41,752 bases of DNA from contig CANRNF010000019.1 of the NCBI GenBank assembly GCA_947631865.1, positions 1 through 41,752 of the forward strand, given 5' to 3'. The position numbers and the translations under genes are program-made. Within the stretch, counting starts at the first letter, position 1. Each line of letters begins with the position of its first letter. The stretch comes from an uncultured Oscillospiraceae bacterium (GTDB taxonomy: Bacteria > Bacillota > Clostridia > Oscillospirales > Oscillospiraceae). Of the stretch, positions 1-8,867 are shown in pieces. The notes under the pieces were generated by a model, which saw only the letters and a list, made by a program, of their open reading frames with translations, was not told the origin of the DNA and did not search any database.

Positions 1-327
1 TATTATTCCACAGTCCTTTTTCTCTTGAACAATATCTATAATTTCACCTTTTGAAGAAAAGTCAGCTTTCCACAACGTAGGGAAAAACAAAGTAAAAAGC
101 GTGGTCGCCAAGCACCAAACTAAACTAAATACAACAAGAAAGGATCCTCCAGCCTCAGGGTGCCTAATCCCTACAAGAATAGCACCAAACTCTTTATGGA
201 ACAACTGCCGCGCTAGTTCTATGATAAGGTGGAATCGATTTAAATACCTCAGAAATATTAAAACAAAAAGCGGACAAAACCCCTGAAGTGTCAGGGCAAA
301 TTTCAGCTTAGTAGAATCACTTAACAT
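1..327 (-). CDS. Membrane protein of unknown function, 3' part cut by window edge
   Basis: The minus strand is open from an ATG at 327 to the window edge (109 codons, no stop), so the C-terminal part lies outside. The ATG follows GAGAGGA at a usable distance. The translation has two hydrophobic stretches, about residues 9-28 (ending in FVLIFLRYL) and 68-88 (VVFSLVWCLATTLF). A polar stretch with KADFSSKGEIIDI follows, suggesting an N-terminal two-helix membrane anchor and then a soluble domain. I do not recognise the family. It is the first gene left of a decayed region and shares no obvious operon with wecB. Confidence 0.55.
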   Translation of the reverse strand, partial: MLSDSTKLKFALTLQGFCPLFVLIFLRYLNRFHLIIELARQLFHKEFGAILVGIRHPEAGGSFLVVFSLVWCLATTLFTLFFPTLWKADFSSKGEIIDIVQEKKDCGII

Positions 328-412
328 CTCCTGGTCCTCTCTCTATTCTCTCACTTCCAAGTTCAATCATCCGCTAAATATGCGTCGTTCAACTGTTATG
401 GCCTTACCGAGA

Positions 413-486
413 TTAGCCGTACAACTCCTTGAAACGGTCAAACAATTCCTGTGCTGTTTCCTTGGGTTATGTACCGTTGTCCTTAG
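413..486 (-). pseudogene. Decayed 3' tail of a paralogue of the small gene at 2395-2700
   Basis: The minus strand from about 486 to the TAA at 413-415 reads DNGT-stop-PKETAQELFDRFKELYG. This closely matches the C-terminus of the intact protein at 2395-2700 (GNTIPKETAQELFDRF...). An in-frame stop replaces the Ile codon, and nothing upstream resembles the rest of the gene. The surrounding 328-600 stretch contains no other gene that I can support. Confidence 0.6.
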
Positions 487-599
487 CAAGCCACCGAATA
501 GTAGGTCCGTCCCGCTTTGAAATAACTGTGTGGGCTGATGGTGTGCAACGGCATTTTCTATGTGAACAGCAACTCCGGTCGACCCTGCGGTAGGTTCTC

Positions 600-1076
<477 letters not shown>

Positions 1077-1188
1077 GATACTACGCCGCTGGGAATTTTC
1101 AACAGGACCGTTTTTTCGCCATACAGATAAACGGCGCACCAGGCATGAGAAGCATAGGTCATCTGCCAATTTTGCGCTCCGCCCTCAT

Positions 1189-2331
1189 TTATTGTCTTCC
1201 CTCAATATCCTCAGACTCGCTCTGCAGAATATCGGCGATCCGTTTGCACGCATGGCCATCGCCATAGGGATTGCTGGCCCGTGCCATTCCTTTATAGGAG
1301 TTCTTGTCCGTCAGCAGTCTTTCAAGTTCCCTGTAGATCGTCTCCTCAACCGTGCCGACCAGCTTAAGCGCCCCTGCTACAATACCCTCCGGGCGCTCCG
1401 TCGTATCCCGCATAACAAGCACTGGCTTACCCAGGCTCGGCGCCTCTTCCTGGATCCCCCCTGAGTCTGTGAGAATCAGGAAACTCCTCGCCATGAAATT
1501 GTGGAAGTCAACTACATCCAGCGGCTCGATGATGCGGATCCGGTCACCTGCACCCAACGCCTCGGCAGCGGAGGCTCTGACCGCAGGGTTCATATGGATA
1601 GGATAGATCGCCTTCACATCCGGATGCTCGTCCATCACCCGCCGGATCGCCCGGAACATATGCCGCATAGGTTCGCCCAAGTTCTCCCTTCGGTGAGCCG
1701 TGATCAGGATCAGCCGGCTGTCAGCGGCCCAGTCCAGTTCCAGGTGTGAATAATCTCCCCGAACCGTTGTCTTCAGCGCGTCAATGGCTGTGTTGCCTGT
1801 CACGAAAATGGTATCCGCCTTCTTCCCCTCCCGCAGCAGATTCTGCCGGGCCAGCTCCGTCGGCGCAAAATTGTACCGGCTGATGATGCTCACCGCCTGG
1901 CGGTTGAACTCCTCCGGGTACGGACTGTAGATGTCATATGTACGCAGTCCGGCCTCTATATGCCCCACCGGGATCTGTAGATAAAAGCACGCCAGCGCTG
2001 CCGCAAAGGTGGTGGATGTGTCTCCGTGGACCGGCACCACATCCGGCCGGATTTCCTCAATGACCGCCCGAATGCGCTCCAGGACATTCACTGTTATATC
2101 GAACTGCGTCTGATCGGCCGTCATAATGGACAGGTCATAGTCCGGCACCACATGGAACGCGTTGAGGACCTGGTCCAGCATCTCCCTATGCTGGCCAGTT
2201 ACACAGACGGCAGTCTCAATCCCTGTGCGCGTTTTCAGTTCATTCACCAGTGGACACATCTTGATCGCCTCGGGACGTGTGCCGAAAACAAGAAGGATGC
2301 GCATCTTTTTTATCGAGTTTTTTCGCGCCAT
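1189..2331 (-). CDS. wecB: UDP-N-acetylglucosamine 2-epimerase (non-hydrolysing)
   Basis: This enzyme interconverts UDP-GlcNAc and UDP-ManNAc in the cytoplasm, supplying ManNAc-type sugars for surface polymers. The 380-residue product has the expected length. It carries the family N-terminus VFGTRPEAIKM, then VTGQHREM, VHGDTSTTFAAALA, GHIEAGLRT, ITAHRRENLG and LTDSGGIQEEAPSLGKPVLV. An alternative ATG at 2304 would begin at MRILLVFGTRPEA, the more usual family start. Neither start has a convincing ribosome binding site. It stands alone between decayed genes, so it may be a survivor of an older polysaccharide locus. The frame is intact. Confidence 0.93.
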   Translation of the reverse strand: MARKNSIKKMRILLVFGTRPEAIKMCPLVNELKTRTGIETAVCVTGQHREMLDQVLNAFHVVPDYDLSIMTADQTQFDITVNVLERIRAVIEEIRPDVVPVHGDTSTTFAAALACFYLQIPVGHIEAGLRTYDIYSPYPEEFNRQAVSIISRYNFAPTELARQNLLREGKKADTIFVTGNTAIDALKTTVRGDYSHLELDWAADSRLILITAHRRENLGEPMRHMFRAIRRVMDEHPDVKAIYPIHMNPAVRASAAEALGAGDRIRIIEPLDVVDFHNFMARSFLILTDSGGIQEEAPSLGKPVLVMRDTTERPEGIVAGALKLVGTVEETIYRELERLLTDKNSYKGMARASNPYGDGHACKRIADILQSESEDIEGRQ

Positions 2332-2394
2332 GATAGAACACTCATAATAATGGCTGATGTCATAAGAGAATATAATTTAAATTCTCAATTTATA

Positions 2395-2700
2395 TCATTT
2401 ATACAGTGCTTTGAAGCGATCAAACAGCTCTTGGGCCGTTTCCTTAGGTATCGTGTTTCCATTTGCGTCAAAATACGGTGCACAGTCTCTCTTAAATTCA
2501 TTCACGTCATCAAATTCATTATACAGTCCTACTCTCTCACGCAGAAGCAAAAGCATAACCTCAACAAAACTGCCTTGCTCGATTGAATCCGCATCATAGA
2601 TTTTATTCACTGGCCTCATAATGTCGCCATAATGTCTGGATGCGATTCCCTCCAGCACAATGGCTATATCACCATGAAAATTCCAACCTTCCCTTAGCAT
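2395..2700 (-). CDS. Small protein of unknown function
   Basis: This 101-residue soluble protein begins MLREGWNFHGDIAIVLEG and ends AQELFDRFKALYK. The ATG at 2700 is preceded by a G5 run about nine bases away, consistent with a ribosome binding site. No signal peptide or membrane segment is visible. The decayed tail of a second copy lies at 413-486, so this is a small paralogous family in this genome. I do not recognise the fold. It lies between wecB and the VanZ-like gene on the same strand, with gaps of about 60 bases on each side. Confidence 0.55.
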   Translation of the reverse strand: MLREGWNFHGDIAIVLEGIASRHYGDIMRPVNKIYDADSIEQGSFVEVMLLLLRERVGLYNEFDDVNEFKRDCAPYFDANGNTIPKETAQELFDRFKALYK

Positions 2701-2769
2701 CGCTCATACCCCCGTTTTTGTTTATTTGATCCCTGCGACAGCATAAAAACAGTGTAGAAACTCTTGGTA

Positions 2770-3318
2770 TCACTTTCGCCGCTTTATGTGTGCCACTACC
2801 ACAAGCACAAGCATCGCGATCAGCACACCGAGAGTTGCTCCCGACAGGTCGATACACACATCTCTTAGCTGAGCACTGCGGCCATCTGAAAAAAGCTGTA
2901 TGCCCTCATCAATCAACGCAGCAGCGAGACACAGGCCTTCCGGTATAAAAAACAGGAGCCGATCAGCGAAACTCATACACAGCAACTCCACGAAAAGGCC
3001 CAGAAGCGCGTACTCCGAAAAGTGGGCAACCTTTCGTACCAAATAGGTAGGTCCCTGGATCAGCAGACCCTCCAGCGCTTCCTTTATCTTAGCAATACTT
3101 CCTCCCAGTGGTTCTGGCAGACGCGCCGCCAGCGCGTCCAGAGAGGCATGTAGCCGACCACTGTAGATGAAGTCCAGCGCTGGCCGCAGCAAACGCTGAA
3201 CCCACCCGCTTTCCTGGCTAGACAGTTCTGCTGGAAACATGGAGTTGACCCATATAAACAGCAATATCACAGCCACAAAAACTATGAGCAATCGCTGAGT
3301 GCGCTTTTTCATACTCAC
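2770..3318 (-). CDS. VanZ-like membrane protein
   Basis: The 182-residue product has an N-terminal membrane helix (residues about 9-25), then a luminal-type segment. The VanZ signature follows: RKVAHFSEYALLGLF, a hydrophobic helix, and DEGIQLFSDGRSAQLRDV with the acidic Asp-Glu pair, then a last helix before a basic tail (IKRRK). VanZ-family proteins are multi-pass membrane proteins; the founding member gives low-level teicoplanin resistance, and most members have no known function. The GTG at 3318 is preferred because AAAGGTGG lies nine or ten bases upstream; an ATG two codons later is possible. Confidence 0.8.
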   Translation of the reverse strand: MSMKKRTQRLLIVFVAVILLFIWVNSMFPAELSSQESGWVQRLLRPALDFIYSGRLHASLDALAARLPEPLGGSIAKIKEALEGLLIQGPTYLVRKVAHFSEYALLGLFVELLCMSFADRLLFFIPEGLCLAAALIDEGIQLFSDGRSAQLRDVCIDLSGATLGVLIAMLVLVVVAHIKRRK

Positions 3319-3449
3319 AAAAACAATCCACCTTTGGCACTGTTTCCTTCAGCCGCCGCGCAAAAACCTCTCACAGATCGCCTATATCAGGCACCTCTAA
3401 ACGGCCGGCCATCAACCGCTTACATCGGCAAACAGGTCACCAAATATAG

Positions 3450-4319
3450 TCAGCACTCCTCCGCTAGGGACAGCAGATACTGCCCGTACTCAGTCATTTT
3501 GAGTTTCTCCCCCACGCTACGGAGCTGTGCGGCATCAATGAACCCACGCCTCCAAGCAATCTCCTCAATGCAGGACACATAGAACCCCTGTCGCTCCTGG
3601 ATGGTCTCCACAAGTTCCGCAGCCTTTAGCAATCCAGCCGGCGTACCTGTTGTCCAACCAGGTCATCCCACGTCCAAACAGGATAACATACAGCTCATCC
3701 ATGTCCAGATACGCCTGATTCACCGCAGCAATCTTAATTTCGCCCCGCGCGGACGGTTTTACGCGTTTCGCAATCTCCACTACACGGTTATCATAGAAAT
3801 ACAAGCCCGGCACCGCATATCCCGACTCTGGCTTTTTCGGCTTCTCCTCCAGAGAGACCACCTTATTATTCTCGTCGAATTACACGACCCCAAAGGCGCA
3901 TGAATCCCTCACCGGATAGCCAAAACTCGTCGCGCCCCTATTGTTTTTCATCGCCCGATGGAGGAGCCGCGTCATATCTTGACCATAAAACACATTGTCT
4001 CCCAGAATCAGGCATACGCTGTCGCTGCCAATAAACTCCTCACCCAGGATGAACGCGTCAGCTAGACCCCGTGGCCTTTCCTGCACATGGTATGTAATAG
4101 CGATTCCTATCCGGCTCCCATCCCCCAAAGCTATTTATAGTCAGACATATTCTCCGGGGTAGATATGATCAGTATTTCCCGAATACCAGCCAGCATCAAA
4201 ACAGACAGTGGATAATAAATCAGTGGTTTATCATATACCAGAAGCAACTGCTTGGATACGACCTTCGTCATTGGGTAGAGCCGTGTCCCATGTCCTCCGG
4301 CCAGAATGATCCCTTTCAT
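3450..4319 (-). pseudogene. rmlA: Glucose-1-phosphate thymidylyltransferase (RmlA), multiply frameshifted
   Basis: Starting at the ATG at 4319 (good AGAGGAAG upstream), the minus strand encodes a clear RmlA start: [20 protein letters not shown], then [16 protein letters not shown]. It stops after MSDYK at 4131. Another frame continues with GDGSRIGIAITY and LADAFILGEEFIG, then SVCLILGDNVFYG, and stops at 3880. A further frame holds [20 protein letters not shown], and the last piece ([19 protein letters not shown]) is in yet another frame ending at 3450. At least three separate lesions make slippage or a single sequencing error unlikely. The active gene would have made dTDP-glucose, the first step of dTDP-rhamnose synthesis; no rmlB, rmlC or rmlD is in the window. 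Confidence 0.9.
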
Positions 4320-4661
4320 GATCTTCCTCTCTGTTTCACTATAAGTTCAGTTTTACACACAGCCACTGCTCAAGCCGTTCAAATCGTGCGCGGCGCCATC
4401 TATACCATTCGTTCAATGGTCTGAACACCAGCTCCCCTTATAAATAAAGTAAATCTAAACATGCCCTCTGCCAACTACCAATATCGCCATGATTTTCGTT
4501 CACTAGCCAGAGGCAGCGGATGCTGTTATTACCATGTTGCAAAATGAACTTGGGGCATGTAAGCGCGCCCTACTCCTACGGTGCGCAACACTGGCCCTTC
4601 TTTCCATAAAGCCACCTTTTCGTGGGTCTCAACCGCAGCATCAATAAACTACCTAGTAGAA
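4320..4661. other. Region without an intact gene
   Basis: I see no gene here. The minus strand holds one 33-codon open stretch (4339-4437) containing WYRWRRARFERLEQWL, which reads like the basic tail of a lost coding sequence. It has no start and no recognisable family. The region separates the decayed rmlA from the AT-rich FHA/kinase island and may include the left boundary of that island. Confidence 0.4.
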
Positions 4662-5201
4662 CTACACCACCGCAAAAGACAGATTAATGCCACCAGCTTT
4701 TATCACATCCCCATCATATATCTCACGCTCTCTTGAAACACGTTCCCCATCAATATAAGTGCCATTTGAGCTTCCAAGGTCAGTTATAAATGCCTGCTGA
4801 TTCTCAACCAATATTGAAAAATGGATGCGGGATACTGATGAATCTCGAATAGATACATCCATATCTTCATCCCTTCCGAATACAGTCAGCCCTTCCCTCA
4901 AACAAGCACATGGATGATCACCAATTATAACAACATACTCACCACTGATTACAGAGGGCTTTTCTTGACTGAACACAATAAAGCCCGACACCACGGACGT
5001 GCGATCATCGCCGGACCCTATTCTTATCTTCTGGTGTTGATCAAGCCTCTTGGTATTCACATATCCGTCAACACTATTATAGAAAAGCCTACGTTTCATT
5101 TCTTCAATACTACGCCGGGATATCTCCTTATGAATTTGGAGAATCATCACTACTGGAACAACGACGGAAAATATTATTAGTATTGCAAGAATGACATTCA
5201 T
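4662..5201 (-). CDS. Membrane-anchored FHA-domain protein
   Basis: The 179-residue protein has one N-terminal membrane helix (residues about 3-22), a basic linker, and a C-terminal FHA domain at about 100-175. The FHA signature residues are present: FGR at 108-110, SVSRIH at 122-127 and DLGSSNGTYIDG at 141-152. FHA domains bind phosphothreonine peptides, so the protein probably reads the output of the kinase encoded just upstream. The ATG at 5201 has GGAGG nine bases upstream, lying inside the end of the kinase gene. The two genes are two bases apart, so they are almost certainly co-translated. The partner and function are inferred only from domain and context. Confidence 0.88.
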   Translation of the reverse strand: MNVILAILIIFSVVVPVVMILQIHKEISRRSIEEMKRRLFYNSVDGYVNTKRLDQHQKIRIGSGDDRTSVVSGFIVFSQEKPSVISGEYVVIIGDHPCACLREGLTVFGRDEDMDVSIRDSSVSRIHFSILVENQQAFITDLGSSNGTYIDGERVSREREIYDGDVIKAGGINLSFAVV

Positions 5202-5203
5202 GA

Positions 5204-6748
5204 TTAATAATCCTCCAAATACTGGATAGCAGTCCCAAGGACAAAACTTGTTACACTTAAAATGATAGCTGCTAACAGCATTTTGGTGCTTCGCAGAGGC
5301 TCAACAAATAGTCTAAGTTCATTTGCTGTCATAACACAAAATAGCATCGCGGATAGAAAAAGATCAACAATAACAAGCCACAATGCTGGCAAGAAAACAA
5401 TTGACTGTTTCTTCTTGGAATCATAGCGGATAAGTTCCCTAAGAGAAACAATGGCCAAGGTTAACCCAAAATACAGCAGCTCCATCGCAAGTTTATCCTT
5501 GACAGGAACATCCACTGAAAATAACAATCGTATCAGGAGGAATATTATCAGGGGAATCATGGATAGCAAACATGTGAACAGAATCCAATCGATTATCCTG
5601 CGAATCCGTTTACTTGCACTGTCACTCATACGAATTCTATGAATACGACCAGCTCTGTGATCAGAATTACGCCCAATAGAATCCTCCCCGCCAGACCGGT
5701 CTACGGCATAGTTCGGTTTTCTTTCTCTTCTTCCCTTAAAAAGCGAACTGAATGTATGTACATCGGTCCCATCTTTCATCATATGTGAAACACGAGAAGC
5801 TTCTGTCCAAAGCGGTTCGTTTGAAACATAGCTGATTCCTACCAGCGCATGCTTCATATCAGCCGCGCTTGCAAACCTCTCACTGGGTGAATGCGCCACT
5901 GCTCTGAGAATAACCTTAGCAACGTCAGGACTAGCATTTCGAGGGGGCAGTATTGTTTCACCGCTCATCCTCTGAAGTATCGCACGCTCCCGCAGTGAAT
6001 ATGTGTATGGAACTTCATCATAAGAAAAAAATGGCGGTTTGTTGTCATTGAGGAATTGATACAGCACCATTCCAAGAGAATACAAATCTGCACTCAAATG
6101 TCGTTGGCTACTCCCACATTCAGTTTCAGGGGCCGCGATGGCATAGTCATCCAATATAACTGTTGTTTCAGTCCGCTCATTATTCATAACCATCGCAACG
6201 CCAAAATCACCAAGCATGTAATTGCCCAAAGCATTAATATAAATATTATTAGGCTTGACGTCAAGATGAGCAATGTTCTTACTCTCACAGGTTTCAAGAG
6301 CGGAACAAATATCAACCCCCAATTTTAGTATATCCTTTTCTGAAGGTGGGTGCTTCGCATAATGGTCCGTGATTGGAACCAGCAAATCCATACGTATTAG
6401 AATATCCCAGCCAATCCCATCCAAAGATTCATAAAAGTTGTACTCTTCTATTGGAACAATATTTGCGTTTCCTTTCAATGAATAGACAAGTTCAATTCGC
6501 TTCCGCGCTTCGTCAAATTCACTTTTATAATACTGGTAAGCATCGCTTATTGACAACAGTTTGTCACCAGCAAACTTTGGACCAATATGGATATGTTTTA
6601 GCGCTGAATACTCTCTTTTCCCGCTCTCCGTCTTGTATATCTTGTATACAGTTCCATATGATCCATGTCCGATCTCTTGGAGCACATACCACTTACCAAA
6701 TATTGGCTCATATCTCTTAATTCCAGTTTTCTTTTTCTTTTTTTCCAT
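5204..6748 (-). CDS. Transmembrane Ser/Thr protein kinase (non-RD)
   Basis: The 514-residue protein has an N-terminal Hanks-type kinase domain at about 20-305: glycine loop IGHGSYGTV (26-34), ATP-binding Lys in ALKH (51), catalytic loop HLDVKPNN (161-168), DFG (181-183) and APE (206-208). The catalytic loop has HLD where most kinases have HRD, so it is a non-RD kinase. A polar linker follows, then about four hydrophobic segments between 375 and 510. It lacks the extracellular PASTA repeats of the PknB/PrkC housekeeping kinase, which argues for a specialised role. Overlap-distance spacing with the FHA gene and 19 bases from the phosphoesterase-radical SAM gene indicate one operon. Likely substrates are its operon partners; this is inference. 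Confidence 0.9.
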   Translation of the reverse strand: MEKKKKKTGIKRYEPIFGKWYVLQEIGHGSYGTVYKIYKTESGKREYSALKHIHIGPKFAGDKLLSISDAYQYYKSEFDEARKRIELVYSLKGNANIVPIEEYNFYESLDGIGWDILIRMDLLVPITDHYAKHPPSEKDILKLGVDICSALETCESKNIAHLDVKPNNIYINALGNYMLGDFGVAMVMNNERTETTVILDDYAIAAPETECGSSQRHLSADLYSLGMVLYQFLNDNKPPFFSYDEVPYTYSLRERAILQRMSGETILPPRNASPDVAKVILRAVAHSPSERFASAADMKHALVGISYVSNEPLWTEASRVSHMMKDGTDVHTFSSLFKGRRERKPNYAVDRSGGEDSIGRNSDHRAGRIHRIRMSDSASKRIRRIIDWILFTCLLSMIPLIIFLLIRLLFSVDVPVKDKLAMELLYFGLTLAIVSLRELIRYDSKKKQSIVFLPALWLVIVDLFLSAMLFCVMTANELRLFVEPLRSTKMLLAAIILSVTSFVLGTAIQYLEDY

Positions 6749-6767
6749 TTATGTTTTTCCCAACGAT

Positions 6768-8837
6768 TCATCCTATTGCAGCAATCGCCTCGTTCAACAA
6801 TTCTACCGCCTTGTTGAATTGGGCTTTGGTTTTATTCCCTGGTGGGGTAATATTCTCTGTTGATGCCGAGAGCATACCACAGCCAGAATGCTCATTATCT
6901 CCAAATGAAGAAAACAGCTTTGCCTCAAACCCTTTACTTTTCACCAATTCGAGAAGTTCCGTAGCGCGTTCATTACTAAGCGCCCGCTGCTCTCCACATG
7001 ATGTGCGGTTAACATCACAAAGGTCAATTTTAAATACATCCCTGTTAAGCTCATTCATTAGTTTTTCCAATCGGGTTTTCGTAAGAGAAAATGTTTTTGT
7101 GCCATCAACCTTCTCCGCAAACCGATACTCATCAAACATCAATACCCCTACACCGATTTTTTCATGGGTCGTATCATAAAACTTCTCACACTCATCGATA
7201 AACCGCCGATAGTTGTATTCTCGGTTAATCGGCATAAGTATATTCCGTTCTTCGCCTACAGCATGAAGAGAAAAGTGGAGGGTAACTCTATTTTTAAATA
7301 GTTTTTTATTATAATCTTCAATTAATATAGGAACGAAATCTGGAATACCACATGTGGAAATAATATATCTATGAACTGACTGCCGAATACGCTCCATTGC
7401 AAAATCAGTCAGCTGAATAGCGCGCCGGACAGCAGGATAGCAAAAGCCTGGCTCCCCTTGGCCCATAAAGGCAAATTCCCGGGCATTACCGCGAACTTGT
7501 GGAAAACTTGGGCAATCAGAATCGTATTCCGCCATAAATATATTTTGTAGGGCAATGTCCTCTGCAGATACATTGCCGCGATAAGGAATCTGTCCTGTTT
7601 CACAAAACCGACACTGACGACCATTACATGATAACAAACAGCCATAACTAACAGAACAAGTATAAGCCGAAGTCCGATAAACACTAAAATCTTCCGAATC
7701 CTTCAACCTCTTATTAAATGCCAAACTCTCAACAGTGTTTCCTGCGCGTTCCCATATATACTTAATGCCATTCAGTCCACGACCGCCTAATAGAACATAG
7801 CCCGCAAGAGAGAACTCATGATCTTTCTGCACAATCGTTTTTTCTGTCTCTTCAACCGCCTTCTTTTCTTCAGCAGACTCCTCTTCTACAACAACATGAT
7901 ATAACTTCTTAAACAGTTGTTCTCTAGGCGGATGTGGGAACCAGTTCTGTTGTCCCATATCCCATTTATGTGCATGTATATATACAGATCCATCTGACAT
8001 CAATTCACCGACACAAAAGCCCGCCTCAACGTTTTGATCTGACTGCATCATGCAACCAACTGTTACTTCTTTCCCCTTCCCTCCAAGAGGTCTATCCCAC
8101 AGAGCATGATCATGACCGCATAGATACAAATTAATGCCTTCACTCTCCATAAATCGAGTGCATATATTGTACTCTTTCGTCTGCAAATGGCGAAGTCCGT
8201 GATGACCTACTGCTATAATTGGTTTCTCATTATTAATGCTATGCACTGCCGCTGAAAGGTGAGCACTGCCAAGAAGCAACTGTTGTTCATCTGAGCTATG
8301 ACCATTTTCGACGCACCCAGCCGTTAACGCTGTATTGAGCAACAATAAATTACAGTGTTCCAGTGGGACAATATAGTGGGGATTATCATCGGATTCAAAT
8401 ACCATTTCTTTATGATTTACATATAGACGTTTCCGCAGATCAGAAAGATAGCTAAAGTTTGACCGTAGACTCTTTAAGCGTTCTTGATCGAAAATACCTT
8501 CTTCTGGAGTGTACTCGCTCCGCAATCCTTTGATTACGTCGCTTCGAATACCTCCTCGATCAAGATCATGATTGCCTGGCACTATGAATACCTTATTTGC
8601 CTCCAAATCTAAGGCTTCATATAACTGTTTAATGTAATCACAAACACTTTGAGAATTATCTTCATTATCAGGCGCGAAGCGAAAATCGCCTGTAATAATC
8701 AATGCGTCAACAGGAAGAATATGAGTATGCAAATACTGAGGAAGCAGTTTCTTCAACTCTGTTGAATTGAAGCCGTCTTTGCTTGCTGCCCGAAAATGAA
8801 TATCCGATAGATGAACCCACTTAAACAACGTTGTCAT
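6768..8837 (-). CDS. Calcineurin-like phosphoesterase fused to RlmN-like radical SAM domain
   Basis: The 689-residue protein has two halves. Residues 1 to about 305 form a metallophosphoesterase with all metal-ligand blocks: SDIHF (11-15), ITGDF (48-52), VPGNHDLDRG (86-95), GHHG (211-214) and CGHDHA (240-245). After an acidic linker (318-340), residues about 341-660 form a radical SAM domain most like RlmN/Cfr. It contains MGQGEPG (458-464), RVTLHFSLHA (517-526), MPINREYNY (535-543) and a late Cys (653, SGCGML) at the place of RlmN's methyl-carrying Cys. The cluster motif is C-x8-C-x2-C (400, 409, 412) instead of C-x3-C-x2-C. The ATG at 8837 has AGAGGG upstream. The C-terminal half is a paralogue of the next upstream gene. 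RNA or DNA is the probable substrate; the reaction is unknown. Confidence 0.85.
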   Translation of the reverse strand: MTTLFKWVHLSDIHFRAASKDGFNSTELKKLLPQYLHTHILPVDALIITGDFRFAPDNEDNSQSVCDYIKQLYEALDLEANKVFIVPGNHDLDRGGIRSDVIKGLRSEYTPEEGIFDQERLKSLRSNFSYLSDLRKRLYVNHKEMVFESDDNPHYIVPLEHCNLLLLNTALTAGCVENGHSSDEQQLLLGSAHLSAAVHSINNEKPIIAVGHHGLRHLQTKEYNICTRFMESEGINLYLCGHDHALWDRPLGGKGKEVTVGCMMQSDQNVEAGFCVGELMSDGSVYIHAHKWDMGQQNWFPHPPREQLFKKLYHVVVEEESAEEKKAVEETEKTIVQKDHEFSLAGYVLLGGRGLNGIKYIWERAGNTVESLAFNKRLKDSEDFSVYRTSAYTCSVSYGCLLSCNGRQCRFCETGQIPYRGNVSAEDIALQNIFMAEYDSDCPSFPQVRGNAREFAFMGQGEPGFCYPAVRRAIQLTDFAMERIRQSVHRYIISTCGIPDFVPILIEDYNKKLFKNRVTLHFSLHAVGEERNILMPINREYNYRRFIDECEKFYDTTHEKIGVGVLMFDEYRFAEKVDGTKTFSLTKTRLEKLMNELNRDVFKIDLCDVNRTSCGEQRALSNERATELLELVKSKGFEAKLFSSFGDNEHSGCGMLSASTENITPPGNKTKAQFNKAVELLNEAIAAIG

Positions 8838-8867
8838 AGCTGTATCCCTCTCTATAATAATTAAAGC

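Noticed and set aside
4131-4319. rmlA as a phase-variable gene (G5 run near 4128)
   Set aside because: At least three separate frame breaks occur along the gene, so changing one tract would not restore it.
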